64,000 bases of DNA, taken from positions 118,996 to 182,995 of the forward strand of contig NZ_FMVT01000009.1 of NCBI RefSeq assembly GCF_900102505.1, written 5' to 3'. Shown in pieces: positions 43,796-52,656 of this stretch. The notes beneath the pieces were generated by a model. That model saw only the letters and a list, made by a program, of their open reading frames with translations. It searched no databases and had not been told where the DNA came from. Positions within the stretch are counted from its first letter, which is position 1. Every line of letters starts with the position of its first letter. The stretch is from Paracoccus tibetensis. GTDB lineage: Bacteria > Pseudomonadota > Alphaproteobacteria > Rhodobacterales > Rhodobacteraceae. Made by a program: the position numbers and the translations under genes.

Positions 43796-43833
43796 CGGGG
43801 GGAGTCCCGCAGGGACGGGGGGCAGCGCCCCCC
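43796..43833 (+). repeat. Two-hairpin tail of the REP-like element next to E2 (R6)
   Basis: Hairpin 1 GTCCC-GCA-GGGAC (43804-43816) and hairpin 2 GGGGGGC-AGC-GCCCCCC (43817-43833) directly follow the right end of E2 and end 7 bp before the nadE 3' end. The loops GCA and AGC recur in the other copies, while the stems differ by compensating changes. Confidence 0.7.
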
Positions 43834-43840
43834 TGCTGCC

Positions 43841-45505
43841 TCACGGCAGGTCGCGCCAGCGGTTGACCAGCGGGTAGCGGCGGTCCAGCCAGAAGGCCTT
43901 GGTCGAGATGCGCGGGCCGGGCGCCGCCTGATAGCGCTTCCACTCGCTCACATAGAGCAGGCCCTCGACCTTGCGAACGGTCTCCGCGTCGAATCCCTGC
44001 GCGGTGAGTTCCGCGAGCGAGAGGTCCTTCTCGACCAGCCCTTCGAGGATCGCGTCCAGCACCTCGTAGGGGGGCAACGAGTCCTCGTCCTTCTGGTCGG
44101 GGCGCAGCTCGGCCGAAGGGGGTTTGGAGATGATCCGCGGGGTGATGACCTCGCCGGGGCGGCCCATCATCCAGTCCCGGTGATTGGCGTTGCGCCAGCG
44201 GCAGGTCTCGAAGACCCGGGTCTTGTAGAGGTCCTTGATCGGGTTGTAGCCGCCGGCCATGTCGCCGTAGATCGTGGCGTAGCCCACCGCCACCTCGGAC
44301 TTGTTGCCGGTCGTCAGCAGCATCTCGCCGAACTTGTTCGAGAGCGCCATCAGCATCAGGCCGCGCAGGCGGGACTGGATGTTCTCCTCGGTGATGTCGG
44401 GCTCGGTGCCCGCCATCAGATGCGCCAGCGCGCCCGTGACCGCCTCGCGCGCGCCGTCGATATGGACCTCGTCTAGCCGCGCCCCGAGGCGGTGGGCGCA
44501 GTCGGCGGCGTCCTCGAGGCTGTGGGCCGAGGTGTATTCCGAGGGCAGCATTACGCAGCGGACGTTCTCGGGGCCGATGGCGTCACAGGCGATGGTGGCG
44601 ACGAGCGCGCTGTCGATGCCGCCGGACATGCCCAGAAGCACCTTCCTGAAGCCGGACTTGCGCAGGTAGTCCCGGAGCCCCAGCATCATCGCGTGGTAGT
44701 CCTGCTCCCAATCGTCCGGTTGCGGGACCATCTGGCCCGGCTCGGCGCGCCAGCCCTCGGGGGTGCAGGTGAAGTCGACATGGGCGACGGCCTCCGCGAA
44801 GGCCGGAAGCTGCACGACCTTGTGCCCGCCCGGGTTCAGCACGAAGCTGGCGCCGTCATAGAGCTGGTCGTCCTGCCCGCCGACGAGGTTCACATAGACC
44901 AGCGGCAGGCCCGTCTCGACCACGCGGCCGACCATGTGGCCCATCCGAAGGTCCATCTTCGCGCGGTGATAGGGGCTGCCGTTCGGCACCACGAGGATCT
45001 CGGCCCCGGTCTCGGCCAGCGTCTCGGCGACGTCGGGCGACCAGCTGTCCTCGCAGATGGGCGAGCCGATGCGGGCGGCGCCGACCGGGTAGGGGCCGCT
45101 GATCGGGCCGGGATGGAACAGGCGCAGTTCGTCGAAGAGCTGCTGGTAGGGCAGGCGGTGCTTGAGCACGCGCGCCACCATCTGGCCGCCCTTCAGCACC
45201 CAGTAGGCGTTGTAGAGCTTGCCGTCCGCCTCGTCCCGGTACGGCCCGCCGATGCCGATCGCCGGGCCGTCCGCCAGCTGGGCCGCCAGGTCCATGATCG
45301 CGGCCTCGGCCTGGCGGGCGAAGGCGGGGCGCAGCACGAGGTCCTGGGTCTGGTAGCCCGTGATGAACATCTCGGGCAGGGCCAGCATGTCGGCGCCGGC
45401 CGCGCGCGCCTCGTGCCAGGCGTCCCGCGCCTTGGCCGCATTGCCGGGCAGATCGCCCACGGTGGCGTTGAGCTGGCCGATGGTCAGGCGGAAGCGTTCG
45501 GTCAT
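43841..45505 (-). CDS. nadE: Glutamine-dependent NAD+ synthetase
   Basis: NadE makes NAD from nicotinate adenine dinucleotide, using ammonia released from glutamine. The 554-residue protein has an N-terminal nitrilase-type glutaminase (LALPEMFITGYQ with Glu, VLKHRLPYQQ with Lys, GSPICEDSWSP with the nucleophile Cys) and a C-terminal synthetase with the P-loop LLGMSGGIDSALVATIA and TTGNKSEVAVGYATIYGD. The start at 45505 (MTERFRLTIGQLNATVGDLP) has GGAG upstream. The antisense frame extends far beyond this start but is not real. Confidence 0.96.
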   Translation of the reverse strand: MTERFRLTIGQLNATVGDLPGNAAKARDAWHEARAAGADMLALPEMFITGYQTQDLVLRPAFARQAEAAIMDLAAQLADGPAIGIGGPYRDEADGKLYNAYWVLKGGQMVARVLKHRLPYQQLFDELRLFHPGPISGPYPVGAARIGSPICEDSWSPDVAETLAETGAEILVVPNGSPYHRAKMDLRMGHMVGRVVETGLPLVYVNLVGGQDDQLYDGASFVLNPGGHKVVQLPAFAEAVAHVDFTCTPEGWRAEPGQMVPQPDDWEQDYHAMMLGLRDYLRKSGFRKVLLGMSGGIDSALVATIACDAIGPENVRCVMLPSEYTSAHSLEDAADCAHRLGARLDEVHIDGAREAVTGALAHLMAGTEPDITEENIQSRLRGLMLMALSNKFGEMLLTTGNKSEVAVGYATIYGDMAGGYNPIKDLYKTRVFETCRWRNANHRDWMMGRPGEVITPRIISKPPSAELRPDQKDEDSLPPYEVLDAILEGLVEKDLSLAELTAQGFDAETVRKVEGLLYVSEWKRYQAAPGPRISTKAFWLDRRYPLVNRWRDLP

Positions 45506-45625
45506 GGGCGGGCTCCTTTGCGTCGGGTCATGGGTAGCGACTAGGCCTGCCGGTGGAAAGACGGGCTTTGCGTGTTTGTTCCGGCTGCGGTAAAGCTGGC
45601 GCAAAAGACGGCAAGGGCAGATGCG

Positions 45626-47116
45626 ATGAAGGCGGCACTTCGGGCGGGCACGATCATGGGCGCGGTGGCGCTGGCGCTGGCCGCGGGGGCGGCGGATGCG
45701 CAGGTCGTGACGCGGCAATACGACGACGGCGGCGTCTACGAGGGCACCTTCAGGAACGGCCTCCAGCACGGCCAGGGCAGCTACGTGCTGCCGAACGGCT
45801 ACCGCTACCAGGGGGATTGGGTCGAGGGCCAGATCATGGGCCAGGGCCGCGCCGAGTTCCCGAACGGCTCGGTCTACGAGGGCCAGTTCGTGCGCGGCAA
45901 GCCCGAGGGGCAGGGCAAGATCACCTATGCCGATGGCGGCACGTACGAGGGCGCATGGGTTGCGGGCGAAATCACCGGTCAGGGCATCGCGCGCTACGCC
46001 AACGGCTCGGTCTACGAGGGAACCTTCGCCAGCGGGCTGCATGACGGCACGGGCGTTCTGACGCAGCCGAACGGCTATCGCTACGAAGGCGACTGGAAGG
46101 CCGGCGTCAAGGAAGGCGAGGGCCGCATCACCTATCCCGACGGCGCCACCTACGAGGGCGGCATGCTGGCCGGCCAGCGGGCGGGGCGCGGCAAGCTGTC
46201 GATGGCCGACGGCCTGACCTATGACGGCATCTGGGCCGCGGGGCAGATGTCTGGCTCGGGCGTCCTGGTCCAGCCGGGGGGCGACCGCTACGAGGGCATG
46301 CTGGAGGCCGGCCGCCGGCAGGGGCAGGGCGTGGCCACCTATGCCAACGGCGATGTCTATGACGGAGAGTTCCGCGGCGATCGCCGCCACGGGCAGGGGA
46401 CCTTCACCGGCGCGGACGGCTATGTCTATGTCGGCGAATGGGCCGAGGGCCGGATGGAGGGACGCGGGCAGATCACCTATCCCGACGGCTCGGTCTATCT
46501 GGGCCAGATGCGCGCCGACCGCCCCCACGGGACCGGCCGGATCACCTATCCCGACGGCTCGACCTACGAGGGGCAATGGGCCGAGGGCGTGATCGAGGGC
46601 GACGGCAAGGCCACCTATGCCAACGGCATGGTCTACGAGGGCAGCTTCCGCAGCGCCCGCAACCACGGGCAGGGGCGCATGTCCTACCCGGACGGCTACG
46701 TCTATTCCGGAGCCTGGGTGGACGGCCAGCGCCACGGCGAGGGGCAGGCGACCTATCCCGACGGCACGGTCTATACCGGCAGCTTCGTCAACGGCCTGCG
46801 CGAGGGGCAGGGCCGCCTGACCACGCCCGACGGCTTCATCTACGAGGGCGGTTGGGCCGCCGGCGAGATCGACGGTCAGGGCGTCGCGACCTATGCCAGC
46901 GGCGACCGCTACGAGGGCCATTTCGAGGCCGGGCGCCGGCAGGGGCAGGGCGTGATGCGCTATGCCAGCGGGCAGGTCGCCGCGGGCCGTTGGCAGGACA
47001 ACCAGCTGGTCGAGGCCGACCCCGCCTCGGATGCCGCCGCGCCGGAGGTGCCGGAGGCGGCGGGCGAGGCGCCCGACATGCCGGCCGAAGGCGGGCAGGG
47101 GGCGGCGCAGCCGTGA
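45626..47116 (+). CDS. Exported MORN-repeat protein
   Basis: A 496-residue protein with a signal peptide (MKAALRAGTIMGAVALALAA, cleaved near ADAQ) and then 18 consecutive 23-residue MORN repeats plus a degenerate nineteenth, with no other domain until an acidic Ala/Pro-rich tail. Repeat pattern: xYEGxFxxGxxxGxGxxxYPDG. MORN arrays form long beta-hairpin sheets that bind phospholipids or proteins. The ATG at 45626 follows AAGGGCAG. It overlaps the next gene by GTGA. The role of this exported form is unknown. Confidence 0.92.
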   Translation: MKAALRAGTIMGAVALALAAGAADAQVVTRQYDDGGVYEGTFRNGLQHGQGSYVLPNGYRYQGDWVEGQIMGQGRAEFPNGSVYEGQFVRGKPEGQGKITYADGGTYEGAWVAGEITGQGIARYANGSVYEGTFASGLHDGTGVLTQPNGYRYEGDWKAGVKEGEGRITYPDGATYEGGMLAGQRAGRGKLSMADGLTYDGIWAAGQMSGSGVLVQPGGDRYEGMLEAGRRQGQGVATYANGDVYDGEFRGDRRHGQGTFTGADGYVYVGEWAEGRMEGRGQITYPDGSVYLGQMRADRPHGTGRITYPDGSTYEGQWAEGVIEGDGKATYANGMVYEGSFRSARNHGQGRMSYPDGYVYSGAWVDGQRHGEGQATYPDGTVYTGSFVNGLREGQGRLTTPDGFIYEGGWAAGEIDGQGVATYASGDRYEGHFEAGRRQGQGVMRYASGQVAAGRWQDNQLVEADPASDAAAPEVPEAAGEAPDMPAEGGQGAAQP

Positions 47117-47562
47117 TCTTCCGCCGTGCGCGGGCAGGCGATCTGGCCGCGATCCTGGCGCTGCTGGTCGACGACAGGCTCGGCGCGGAGCGGGACAGCC
47201 TGGACGACCTGGCACCCTATCGCGCGGCCTTCGCGCAGATCGACGCCGACCCGCGGCAGCTTCTGGCGGTGGCCGAAGACGCGGCGGGCCGGGTCGTCGC
47301 AACGCTGCAGCTGACCTTCATCCCCGGCCTCTCGCGCGGCGGGGCGCTGCGCGGGCAGATCGAGGCGGTGCGTGTCGCGTCGGACCTGCGCGGCCGCGGC
47401 ATCGGCGCCGGGATGATCGCTTGGGCCATCGAGGAATGCCGCCGCCGCGGCTGCGCGCTGGTCCAGTTGACCACCGACCGCTCGCGCACCGACGCGCACC
47501 GCTTCTATGACCGGCTCGGCTTCGAGGCGAGCCATCTGGGCTACAAGATGGTGCTGCGCTAG
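47113..47562 (+). CDS. GNAT-family N-acetyltransferase
   Basis: A 149-residue acetyltransferase. The acetyl-CoA binding motif is EAVRVASDLRGRGIGAGMIA (about 85-105), followed by QLTTDRSRTDAHRFYDRLGF typical of the fold. It starts at GTG 47113, overlapping the stop of the MORN gene (GTGA), so it is translationally coupled. The substrate is unknown. The stop codon lies in a 14-bp tandem duplication shared with the convergent ycjF-like gene. Confidence 0.88.
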   Translation: MIFRRARAGDLAAILALLVDDRLGAERDSLDDLAPYRAAFAQIDADPRQLLAVAEDAAGRVVATLQLTFIPGLSRGGALRGQIEAVRVASDLRGRGIGAGMIAWAIEECRRRGCALVQLTTDRSRTDAHRFYDRLGFEASHLGYKMVLR

Positions 47563-47585
47563 TCCTTGGCCGCTAGTCCTTGGCC
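47558..47585. repeat. 14-bp tandem duplication across the stop codons of two convergent genes
   Basis: GCTAGTCCTTGGCC occurs twice in direct tandem (47558-47571 and 47572-47585). The first copy holds the TAG of the GNAT gene, the second the stop codon of the ycjF-like gene on the other strand. One copy alone would make the two genes share CTAG. Confidence 0.8.
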
Positions 47586-48634
47586 TCTTCGCTGCCGAAG
47601 AGGCCGCGCAACCCGCGGCTGAGCAGGTTGCCGACCTTCGGGCGGGGCTGGCCGAGGAAGGGCAGGGGGCGGCAGACCTCCATCGCGGCGATGCCGACGC
47701 GGGCGGTCAGGGCGCCGTTCACCAGCCCCTCGCCGAAGCGGCGCGACAGCTTCGCCAGAACCCCGCCACCCGCCACGGTCTGCACCAGATCGTCGCCGGC
47801 CGCGACCGCGCCCGTCGCGATCAGATGCGTGATCACCGTGCGCGCCAGCCGCCAGCCGCCGACGGCCCCGGCGCGGCCGCCATAGATCTCGGCCATGCGG
47901 CGGATCATCCGCAGGTTCGCGGCCAGGGCCGCCGCGACATCAGCCAGCGCCAGCGGCACCAGCGCCGTGGTGGCGGCGACGGTGCGGGCGGCGGCCTCGA
48001 TCTCGCGCCGGGCGAGCTGGTCCAGCGGGGCCAGCAGCTCGGTCTCGGTCAGCTCCAGCAGGTGCCGCGCGTCGAAGCTTTCCCCGCGCCGGTCGGCGAG
48101 GCGCTGGCGGTTCCATTCCATCTCCGGGCGCTTGGCGTAGAGCGCGACCAGTTCGGCGGAGACGGACTTGGCGCGGTCGAGGTCCTCCTCGGCCAGGGCG
48201 CTGCCCGCGCGGCGCTGGATCGCGTCGATCTTGGCGAACCGCCGCCAGGCCCACCATTCCCGCAGCGCCATCCCGAGCGTGGCGAGGATGAACAGCGCCA
48301 GCAGCACCAGCGCGATCCAGCCCAGCAGCGGATAGCTGACCAGCAGCCGGTTCACGAATTCCAGCGCGGCGATCCCGACGAAGAAGCTGACCAGCGCCGC
48401 CCCCGAGCCGAGGAACAGCCGCGTCAGCCGCGACGGCCGCGCGCCGACGAGCCGCGTCACCATCTCCATCGTGCGCGGGCGCGGCAGGGGCAGGTCGGGC
48501 GTGTCGATCGGCGGCGCGTCGGCGGGGCTGGGCGCGGCCCCGGCCGGAGCGCCCGACCCGCGCGGGGCCTGCGGCATCTCGATCAGGACCGGGCCGCGGC
48601 GGCGGGCGGGCGGCGGGGGGGTCGTCTCGCTCAC
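47573..48634 (-). CDS. ycjF: YcjF/TIGR01620-family membrane protein
   Basis: A 353-residue inner-membrane protein of the TIGR01620 (DUF697) family. A Pro-rich N-terminus is followed by two close membrane helices (LFLGSGAALVSFFVGIAALE and LLGWIALVLLALFILATLGM), then a cytoplasmic domain ending with a DUF697-type hydrophobic region. It overlaps the upstream ycjX by ATGA, the conserved ycjX-ycjF pair, which in E. coli belongs to the phage-shock/sigma-32 neighbourhood. The molecular role is unknown. Confidence 0.88.
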   Translation of the reverse strand: MSETTPPPPARRRGPVLIEMPQAPRGSGAPAGAAPSPADAPPIDTPDLPLPRPRTMEMVTRLVGARPSRLTRLFLGSGAALVSFFVGIAALEFVNRLLVSYPLLGWIALVLLALFILATLGMALREWWAWRRFAKIDAIQRRAGSALAEEDLDRAKSVSAELVALYAKRPEMEWNRQRLADRRGESFDARHLLELTETELLAPLDQLARREIEAAARTVAATTALVPLALADVAAALAANLRMIRRMAEIYGGRAGAVGGWRLARTVITHLIATGAVAAGDDLVQTVAGGGVLAKLSRRFGEGLVNGALTARVGIAAMEVCRPLPFLGQPRPKVGNLLSRGLRGLFGSEEAKD

Positions 48635-50001
48635 AGCCGGTCTCCGATCAGGAACTGGGCGGCGCGGTCCAGCCGGATATGGGGCGGGCCGTCGCCGGGA
48701 CGCAGGGTCAGGCGCGCGGGGGCGAAGTTCATGACGCTGTAATCGGCGTCCAGCCAGCCCTCCGCGCCCTGCCGCGCGGGGTGCAGCAGAAGGCCCGGAT
48801 CGGTCGGCAGCTCGCCCGGATAGAAGGCCGCCTGCCGCCCGTCAACCAGCCGCCCGCGCACCGCCGGCAAGGTCTCGTCGCCCTGGCGGATCGTCTCCTC
48901 GGTGGTGGTCCGCAGGGCGGCGATGGCCATGGCCTCGGTCCGCGCGCCCTGGAAGTCGGCGCGGTCGCGCGCCTCGCGCAGCATGGCCGTCGCGATGGCG
49001 ATGAGGGCGGGGTGCTGCGTGTGGTGCAGGTGGTCGGCCTTGGTCGCGGCGAAGAGGATGCGCTCGACCCGCCTGAGGCCCAGAAGCTGCGCCAGCCAGC
49101 CCGCGCGGCCGGGGCGGAAGGCGGTCAAGATGTCGGACATGGCGCGGCGCATGTCCTCGACCGCGCGCGGTCCCTGGTGGATCGCGCCCAGCACGTCGAC
49201 CAGCACCACCTGCCGGTCGATCCGGGCGAAATGGTCGCGGAAGAAGGGCCGGACGACGCGCGACTTGTAGGCGTCGAAGCGGCGGCGGAACTCGCGCCCC
49301 AGATGGCCGTCCTGCAGCTCGGGCGGCAGGGGCGCGAAGGTGAGGGCGGGCGAGCCCTCCAGCTCGCCGGGGATGAGGAAGCGGCCGGGGGTGCAGTCGG
49401 CCCATCCGGCCGCTCGGGCCGCGTTCAGATGCGCGGTGTAGAGCTGCGCCAGCGCAGTGGCGCGCGGCTCGGTGAAGGGCGCGCCGGGGGTCTCGCCGCC
49501 GAGCGCGCCGAGGAAACGGTCGGCGCCCGGACGCCCGCCGATGCGCGAGAGGACCTCGGCTGACCACTGGCCGAAGTCCCGCTCCATCAGGCGCAGGTCC
49601 AGAAGCCACTCGCCGGGATAGTCGACGATGTCGAGATGCAGCACCCGCGCGCCGCGGAACCCGGAAAGAAGCCCGCCGCCCTCGATCCGCAGCGACAGGC
49701 GCAGCTGGCTCACATGGCGCGTGCCGTCGGGCCAGAAGGGCTCGGGGCCGGTCAGCGCGGCGAGGTGGCGCTCGAAGTCGAAGCGGGGCAGGGTGTCGTC
49801 GGGCTGCGGCTGGAGCCAGGCGGCCTTGATCCGCCCCTCGGAGGCGGCGCGCAGGCCGGCCATGCGTCCGCGCTGGAGCATGTTGGCGACGAGGGCGGTG
49901 ATGAACACCGTCTTGCCGGCGCGGCTGAGTCCGGTGACGCCGAGCCTGACGACAGGATTGGCGAGCCCGAGGCCCGAAATCACGTCACTGCCGATGCCCA
50001 T
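48631..50001 (-). CDS. ycjX: YcjX-family P-loop NTPase
   Basis: A 456-residue protein with a GTPase-like P-loop VTGLSRAGKTVFITALVA (GLSRAGKT at residues 24-31), DIVDYPGEWLLDL as a Walker-B-like region and FAATKADHLHH as the base-specificity-like NKxD relative. The YcjX family is stress-linked and partnered with YcjF. The start at 50001 is divergent from hrpB. Function beyond nucleotide binding is unknown. Confidence 0.9.
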   Translation of the reverse strand: MGIGSDVISGLGLANPVVRLGVTGLSRAGKTVFITALVANMLQRGRMAGLRAASEGRIKAAWLQPQPDDTLPRFDFERHLAALTGPEPFWPDGTRHVSQLRLSLRIEGGGLLSGFRGARVLHLDIVDYPGEWLLDLRLMERDFGQWSAEVLSRIGGRPGADRFLGALGGETPGAPFTEPRATALAQLYTAHLNAARAAGWADCTPGRFLIPGELEGSPALTFAPLPPELQDGHLGREFRRRFDAYKSRVVRPFFRDHFARIDRQVVLVDVLGAIHQGPRAVEDMRRAMSDILTAFRPGRAGWLAQLLGLRRVERILFAATKADHLHHTQHPALIAIATAMLREARDRADFQGARTEAMAIAALRTTTEETIRQGDETLPAVRGRLVDGRQAAFYPGELPTDPGLLLHPARQGAEGWLDADYSVMNFAPARLTLRPGDGPPHIRLDRAAQFLIGDRL

Positions 50002-50120
50002 CTCGCCCCACGCCTTCTTCTTTCGAGCCTAACGCTTGGCCGGCAAGATAGGTCCGGCCCGCTGCCGCCGCCAGAGCGGGTGCATTGCGCCCCGCCGCGC
50101 GCCGCGGCTATGAGCGGGAC

Positions 50121-52649
50121 ATGTCCGAGCCGCTGCCCATCGATGCCGTCCTGCCCGAACTTCGCGCCGCCCTCGCCCGCGCGGGGCGGGCGGTGCTGGT
50201 CGCCCCGCCGGGGGCGGGCAAGACGACGCGGGTGCCGCTGGCGCTGCTGGACCAGGTGGCTGGGCGCATCGTGATGCTGGAGCCGCGGCGCCTCGCCGCC
50301 CGCGCCGCCGCCGAGCGGCTGGCTTCGACCCTGGGCGAGCCGGTGGGCCGCAGCATAGGCTACCGCATGCGGGGCGAAAGCGTGCCGGGCCGCCGCATCG
50401 AGGTGGTGACCGAGGGCATCCTGACGAGGATGATCCAGTCGGACCCGGCGCTGGAGGGGGTCGGCTGCGTCATCTTCGACGAGTTCCACGAGCGCAGCCT
50501 GAACGCCGATCTGGGCCTCGCGCTGGTCTGGGAGGCGAAGGGAGCGCTGCGGGACGACCTGTCGGTGCTGGTGATGTCGGCGACGCTGGAGGCGGGGCCG
50601 GTGGCGGCGCTGCTGGACGATGCGCCGGTGGTCGTCTCGGAGGGCCGGGCCTTTCCGGTCGAGACGCGCTGGCTGGACCGGCCGCTGCCGGCCGGCCTGC
50701 GGCTCGAGGCCGAAGCGGCGCGGCTGATCCGTCAGGCCGAGGCGGAGACGCAGGCGGAAGGCGGCACGATCCTGGCCTTCCTGCCGGGCGAGGGCGAGAT
50801 CCGGCGGGTGTCCGGGATGCTGAGCGGCAGCGGTTGCGAGGTGCTGCCGCTTTACGGCGCGCTGCCGCCGGCGGCGCAGCGGGCGGCGCTGGCGGCGCCG
50901 ACCACCGGACCGGGCGCGCAGCGGCGGATCGTGCTGGCCACCGCGATCGCCGAGACCTCGCTGACCATCCCGGACGTGCGGGTGGTGGTGGACGCGGGCC
51001 GGGCGCGGCGGGCGCGCTTCGATCCGGGCAGCGGCATGTCGCGCCTCGTGACCGAGCGCGTCAGCCGCGCCGAGGCCGAGCAGCGACGCGGCCGCGCAGG
51101 CCGGGTGGCGCCCGGCATCTGCTACCGCATGTGGGCGCGGGCCGAGGAGGGCGGCTTCCCCGCCTTCGCCCCGCCCGAGATCATGGTCGCGGACCTGGCG
51201 GGACTGGCCCTGGAACTGGCGAACTGGGGCGCGGAGCCGGCGGACCTCGCCTTCCTGACGCCGCCGCCCGAGGGGGCGCTGGCCGAGGCGCGGGCGCTGC
51301 TGCGCGACCTTTCCGCGCTGGACGGCGCGGGGCGGATCACCGCGCATGGGCGCGCGCTGGCGGCGTTGCCGCTGCATCCGCGGCTGGCGCATATGCTGGC
51401 GCTCGCGGGGCCGGAGGCGGCGGACTTGGCCGCGCTACTTGCGGGGCGCGATCCGTTGCGCGGGGCGGGGGCGGACCTGGCGCCGCGGCTGGCGGTGATC
51501 CGCGATCCGCGCGCGCAGGTGGCTGGCGAGTTGAACCGGGGGGCGCTGGAGGAGATCCGGGCCGAGGCGCGGCGGCTCAGGCGGCTGGTTGCGTCCCGGG
51601 CCGCGTCTGTAAGAAGCGCCGGGGGGGACGCTGTCCCCCCCGGACCCCCCCGCCCCGGGGGGAACGCCGTCCCCCCCGCACCCCCCGGGGGGTATTTGGG
51701 CAACGAAGAAGGGATGACGGCGGGCGAGATGGCCTCGCTGGCCTATCCCGACCGGATCGGGCTGCGGCGGAAGGGGGACGAGCCGCGCTATGTGCTCTCG
51801 GGCGGAAAGGGGGCGGTGCTGCCGGCCGAGGAGGCGCTGGCGCGGGCGCGCATGATCGTGGCGCTGGATCTGGACGGAGACGGGCGCGAGGCGCGGGTGC
51901 GGCTGGCGGCGGCGCTGGACGAGGCCGGGATTCGGGCGCTGCACGGCGCGCGGATCGAGCAGACGCGCTTCGTGCGGTGGTCCCGGCGCGAGGGCCGCGT
52001 GGAGGCGCGGGTGCAGGAGCGGCTTGGCGCGCTGGTGCTGTCGGATCGGCCGTGGGACGGGGCAGGGCCGGAGGAGATCGCGCGCGCGGCGCTTGAGGGG
52101 TTGCGGGCCGAGGGGCTGCGCTGGACGCCGGCCGCCGCGCGGCTGAGGGCGCGCATCGCGCTGCTGCCGGAGCTGGGGCCGGTGGATGACGCGGCGCTGC
52201 TGGCGGAGGACGATTGGCTGCTGCCTTGGCTGGGGAAGGTGCGGACGGTTTCGGACCTTCGGGCGCTGGACCTGGCCGAGCCGCTGAAGGCCCGCATCGG
52301 GTGGGAGGGGCAGCAGCGGCTGGATCGCGAGGCGCCGGCGCATTTCGTGACCCCTCTGGGGCGGCGGGTGCCGATCGATTATGACGGCGAGGCGCCGGGG
52401 ATCGAGCTGCGGCTGCAGGAGCTGTTCGGGGTGACGCGGCACCCGGTCGTCGCCGGCCGGCCGTTGCGACTGTCGCTGCTGTCGCCGGGCGGCAAGCCCG
52501 TGCAGGTGACGATGGACCTGCCGGGCTTCTGGGCCAGCTCCTATGCCGATGTCAGGAAGGACATGCGCGGGCGCTATCCGCGCCACCCCTGGCCCGAGGA
52601 CCCGACGGCGGCCGATCCGACGGTGCGGGCCAAGCCGCGCGGGACCTGA
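50121..52649 (+). CDS. hrpB: ATP-dependent helicase HrpB with an in-frame repeat-derived insertion
   Basis: An 842-residue DEAH-type helicase. It has the Walker A VLVAPPGAGKTTRVPLAL, the box VIFDEFHERS, TAIAETSLTIPDV and QRRGRAGRVAPGICYRMW, then the HrpB-specific C-terminal domain. Residues about 497-531 (PPGPPRPGGNAVPPAPPGGY within) are Pro/Gly-rich and are encoded by a copy of the REP-like element at 51612-51713, in frame and without a stop codon. The ATG at 50121 is preferred. HrpB's natural role is poorly known in all bacteria. Confidence 0.92.
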   Translation: MSEPLPIDAVLPELRAALARAGRAVLVAPPGAGKTTRVPLALLDQVAGRIVMLEPRRLAARAAAERLASTLGEPVGRSIGYRMRGESVPGRRIEVVTEGILTRMIQSDPALEGVGCVIFDEFHERSLNADLGLALVWEAKGALRDDLSVLVMSATLEAGPVAALLDDAPVVVSEGRAFPVETRWLDRPLPAGLRLEAEAARLIRQAEAETQAEGGTILAFLPGEGEIRRVSGMLSGSGCEVLPLYGALPPAAQRAALAAPTTGPGAQRRIVLATAIAETSLTIPDVRVVVDAGRARRARFDPGSGMSRLVTERVSRAEAEQRRGRAGRVAPGICYRMWARAEEGGFPAFAPPEIMVADLAGLALELANWGAEPADLAFLTPPPEGALAEARALLRDLSALDGAGRITAHGRALAALPLHPRLAHMLALAGPEAADLAALLAGRDPLRGAGADLAPRLAVIRDPRAQVAGELNRGALEEIRAEARRLRRLVASRAASVRSAGGDAVPPGPPRPGGNAVPPAPPGGYLGNEEGMTAGEMASLAYPDRIGLRRKGDEPRYVLSGGKGAVLPAEEALARARMIVALDLDGDGREARVRLAAALDEAGIRALHGARIEQTRFVRWSRREGRVEARVQERLGALVLSDRPWDGAGPEEIARAALEGLRAEGLRWTPAAARLRARIALLPELGPVDDAALLAEDDWLLPWLGKVRTVSDLRALDLAEPLKARIGWEGQQRLDREAPAHFVTPLGRRVPIDYDGEAPGIELRLQELFGVTRHPVVAGRPLRLSLLSPGGKPVQVTMDLPGFWASSYADVRKDMRGRYPRHPWPEDPTAADPTVRAKPRGT
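51612..51713 (-). repeat. REP-like element R7 inside hrpB
   Basis: On the minus strand: a head variant with CTTCTTCGTTGCCCAAATAC followed by CCCCCCGGGGGG, then two G-rich hairpins. GGGGGGGAC/GTCCCCCCC (51621-51641) has the same AGC loop, read on the minus strand, as hairpin 2 of the intergenic copies. The second stem (51657-51677) has one mismatch. The length keeps the hrpB frame open. Confidence 0.7.
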
Positions 52650-52656
52650 GGCGTCC

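Noticed and set aside
43704..43877. Small ORF starting MTVTEAGT within cassette E2, and an MTVTGDAT ORF in E1
   Set aside because: Only the four codons inside the shared 28-nt core agree; after that the peptides are unrelated, so RNA or DNA conservation is the better reading.
45506..47302. Upstream extension of the nadE frame through the antisense of the MORN gene
   Set aside because: The repeated protein is an echo of the MORN repeats on the other strand; NadE homologues start at MTERFRL.
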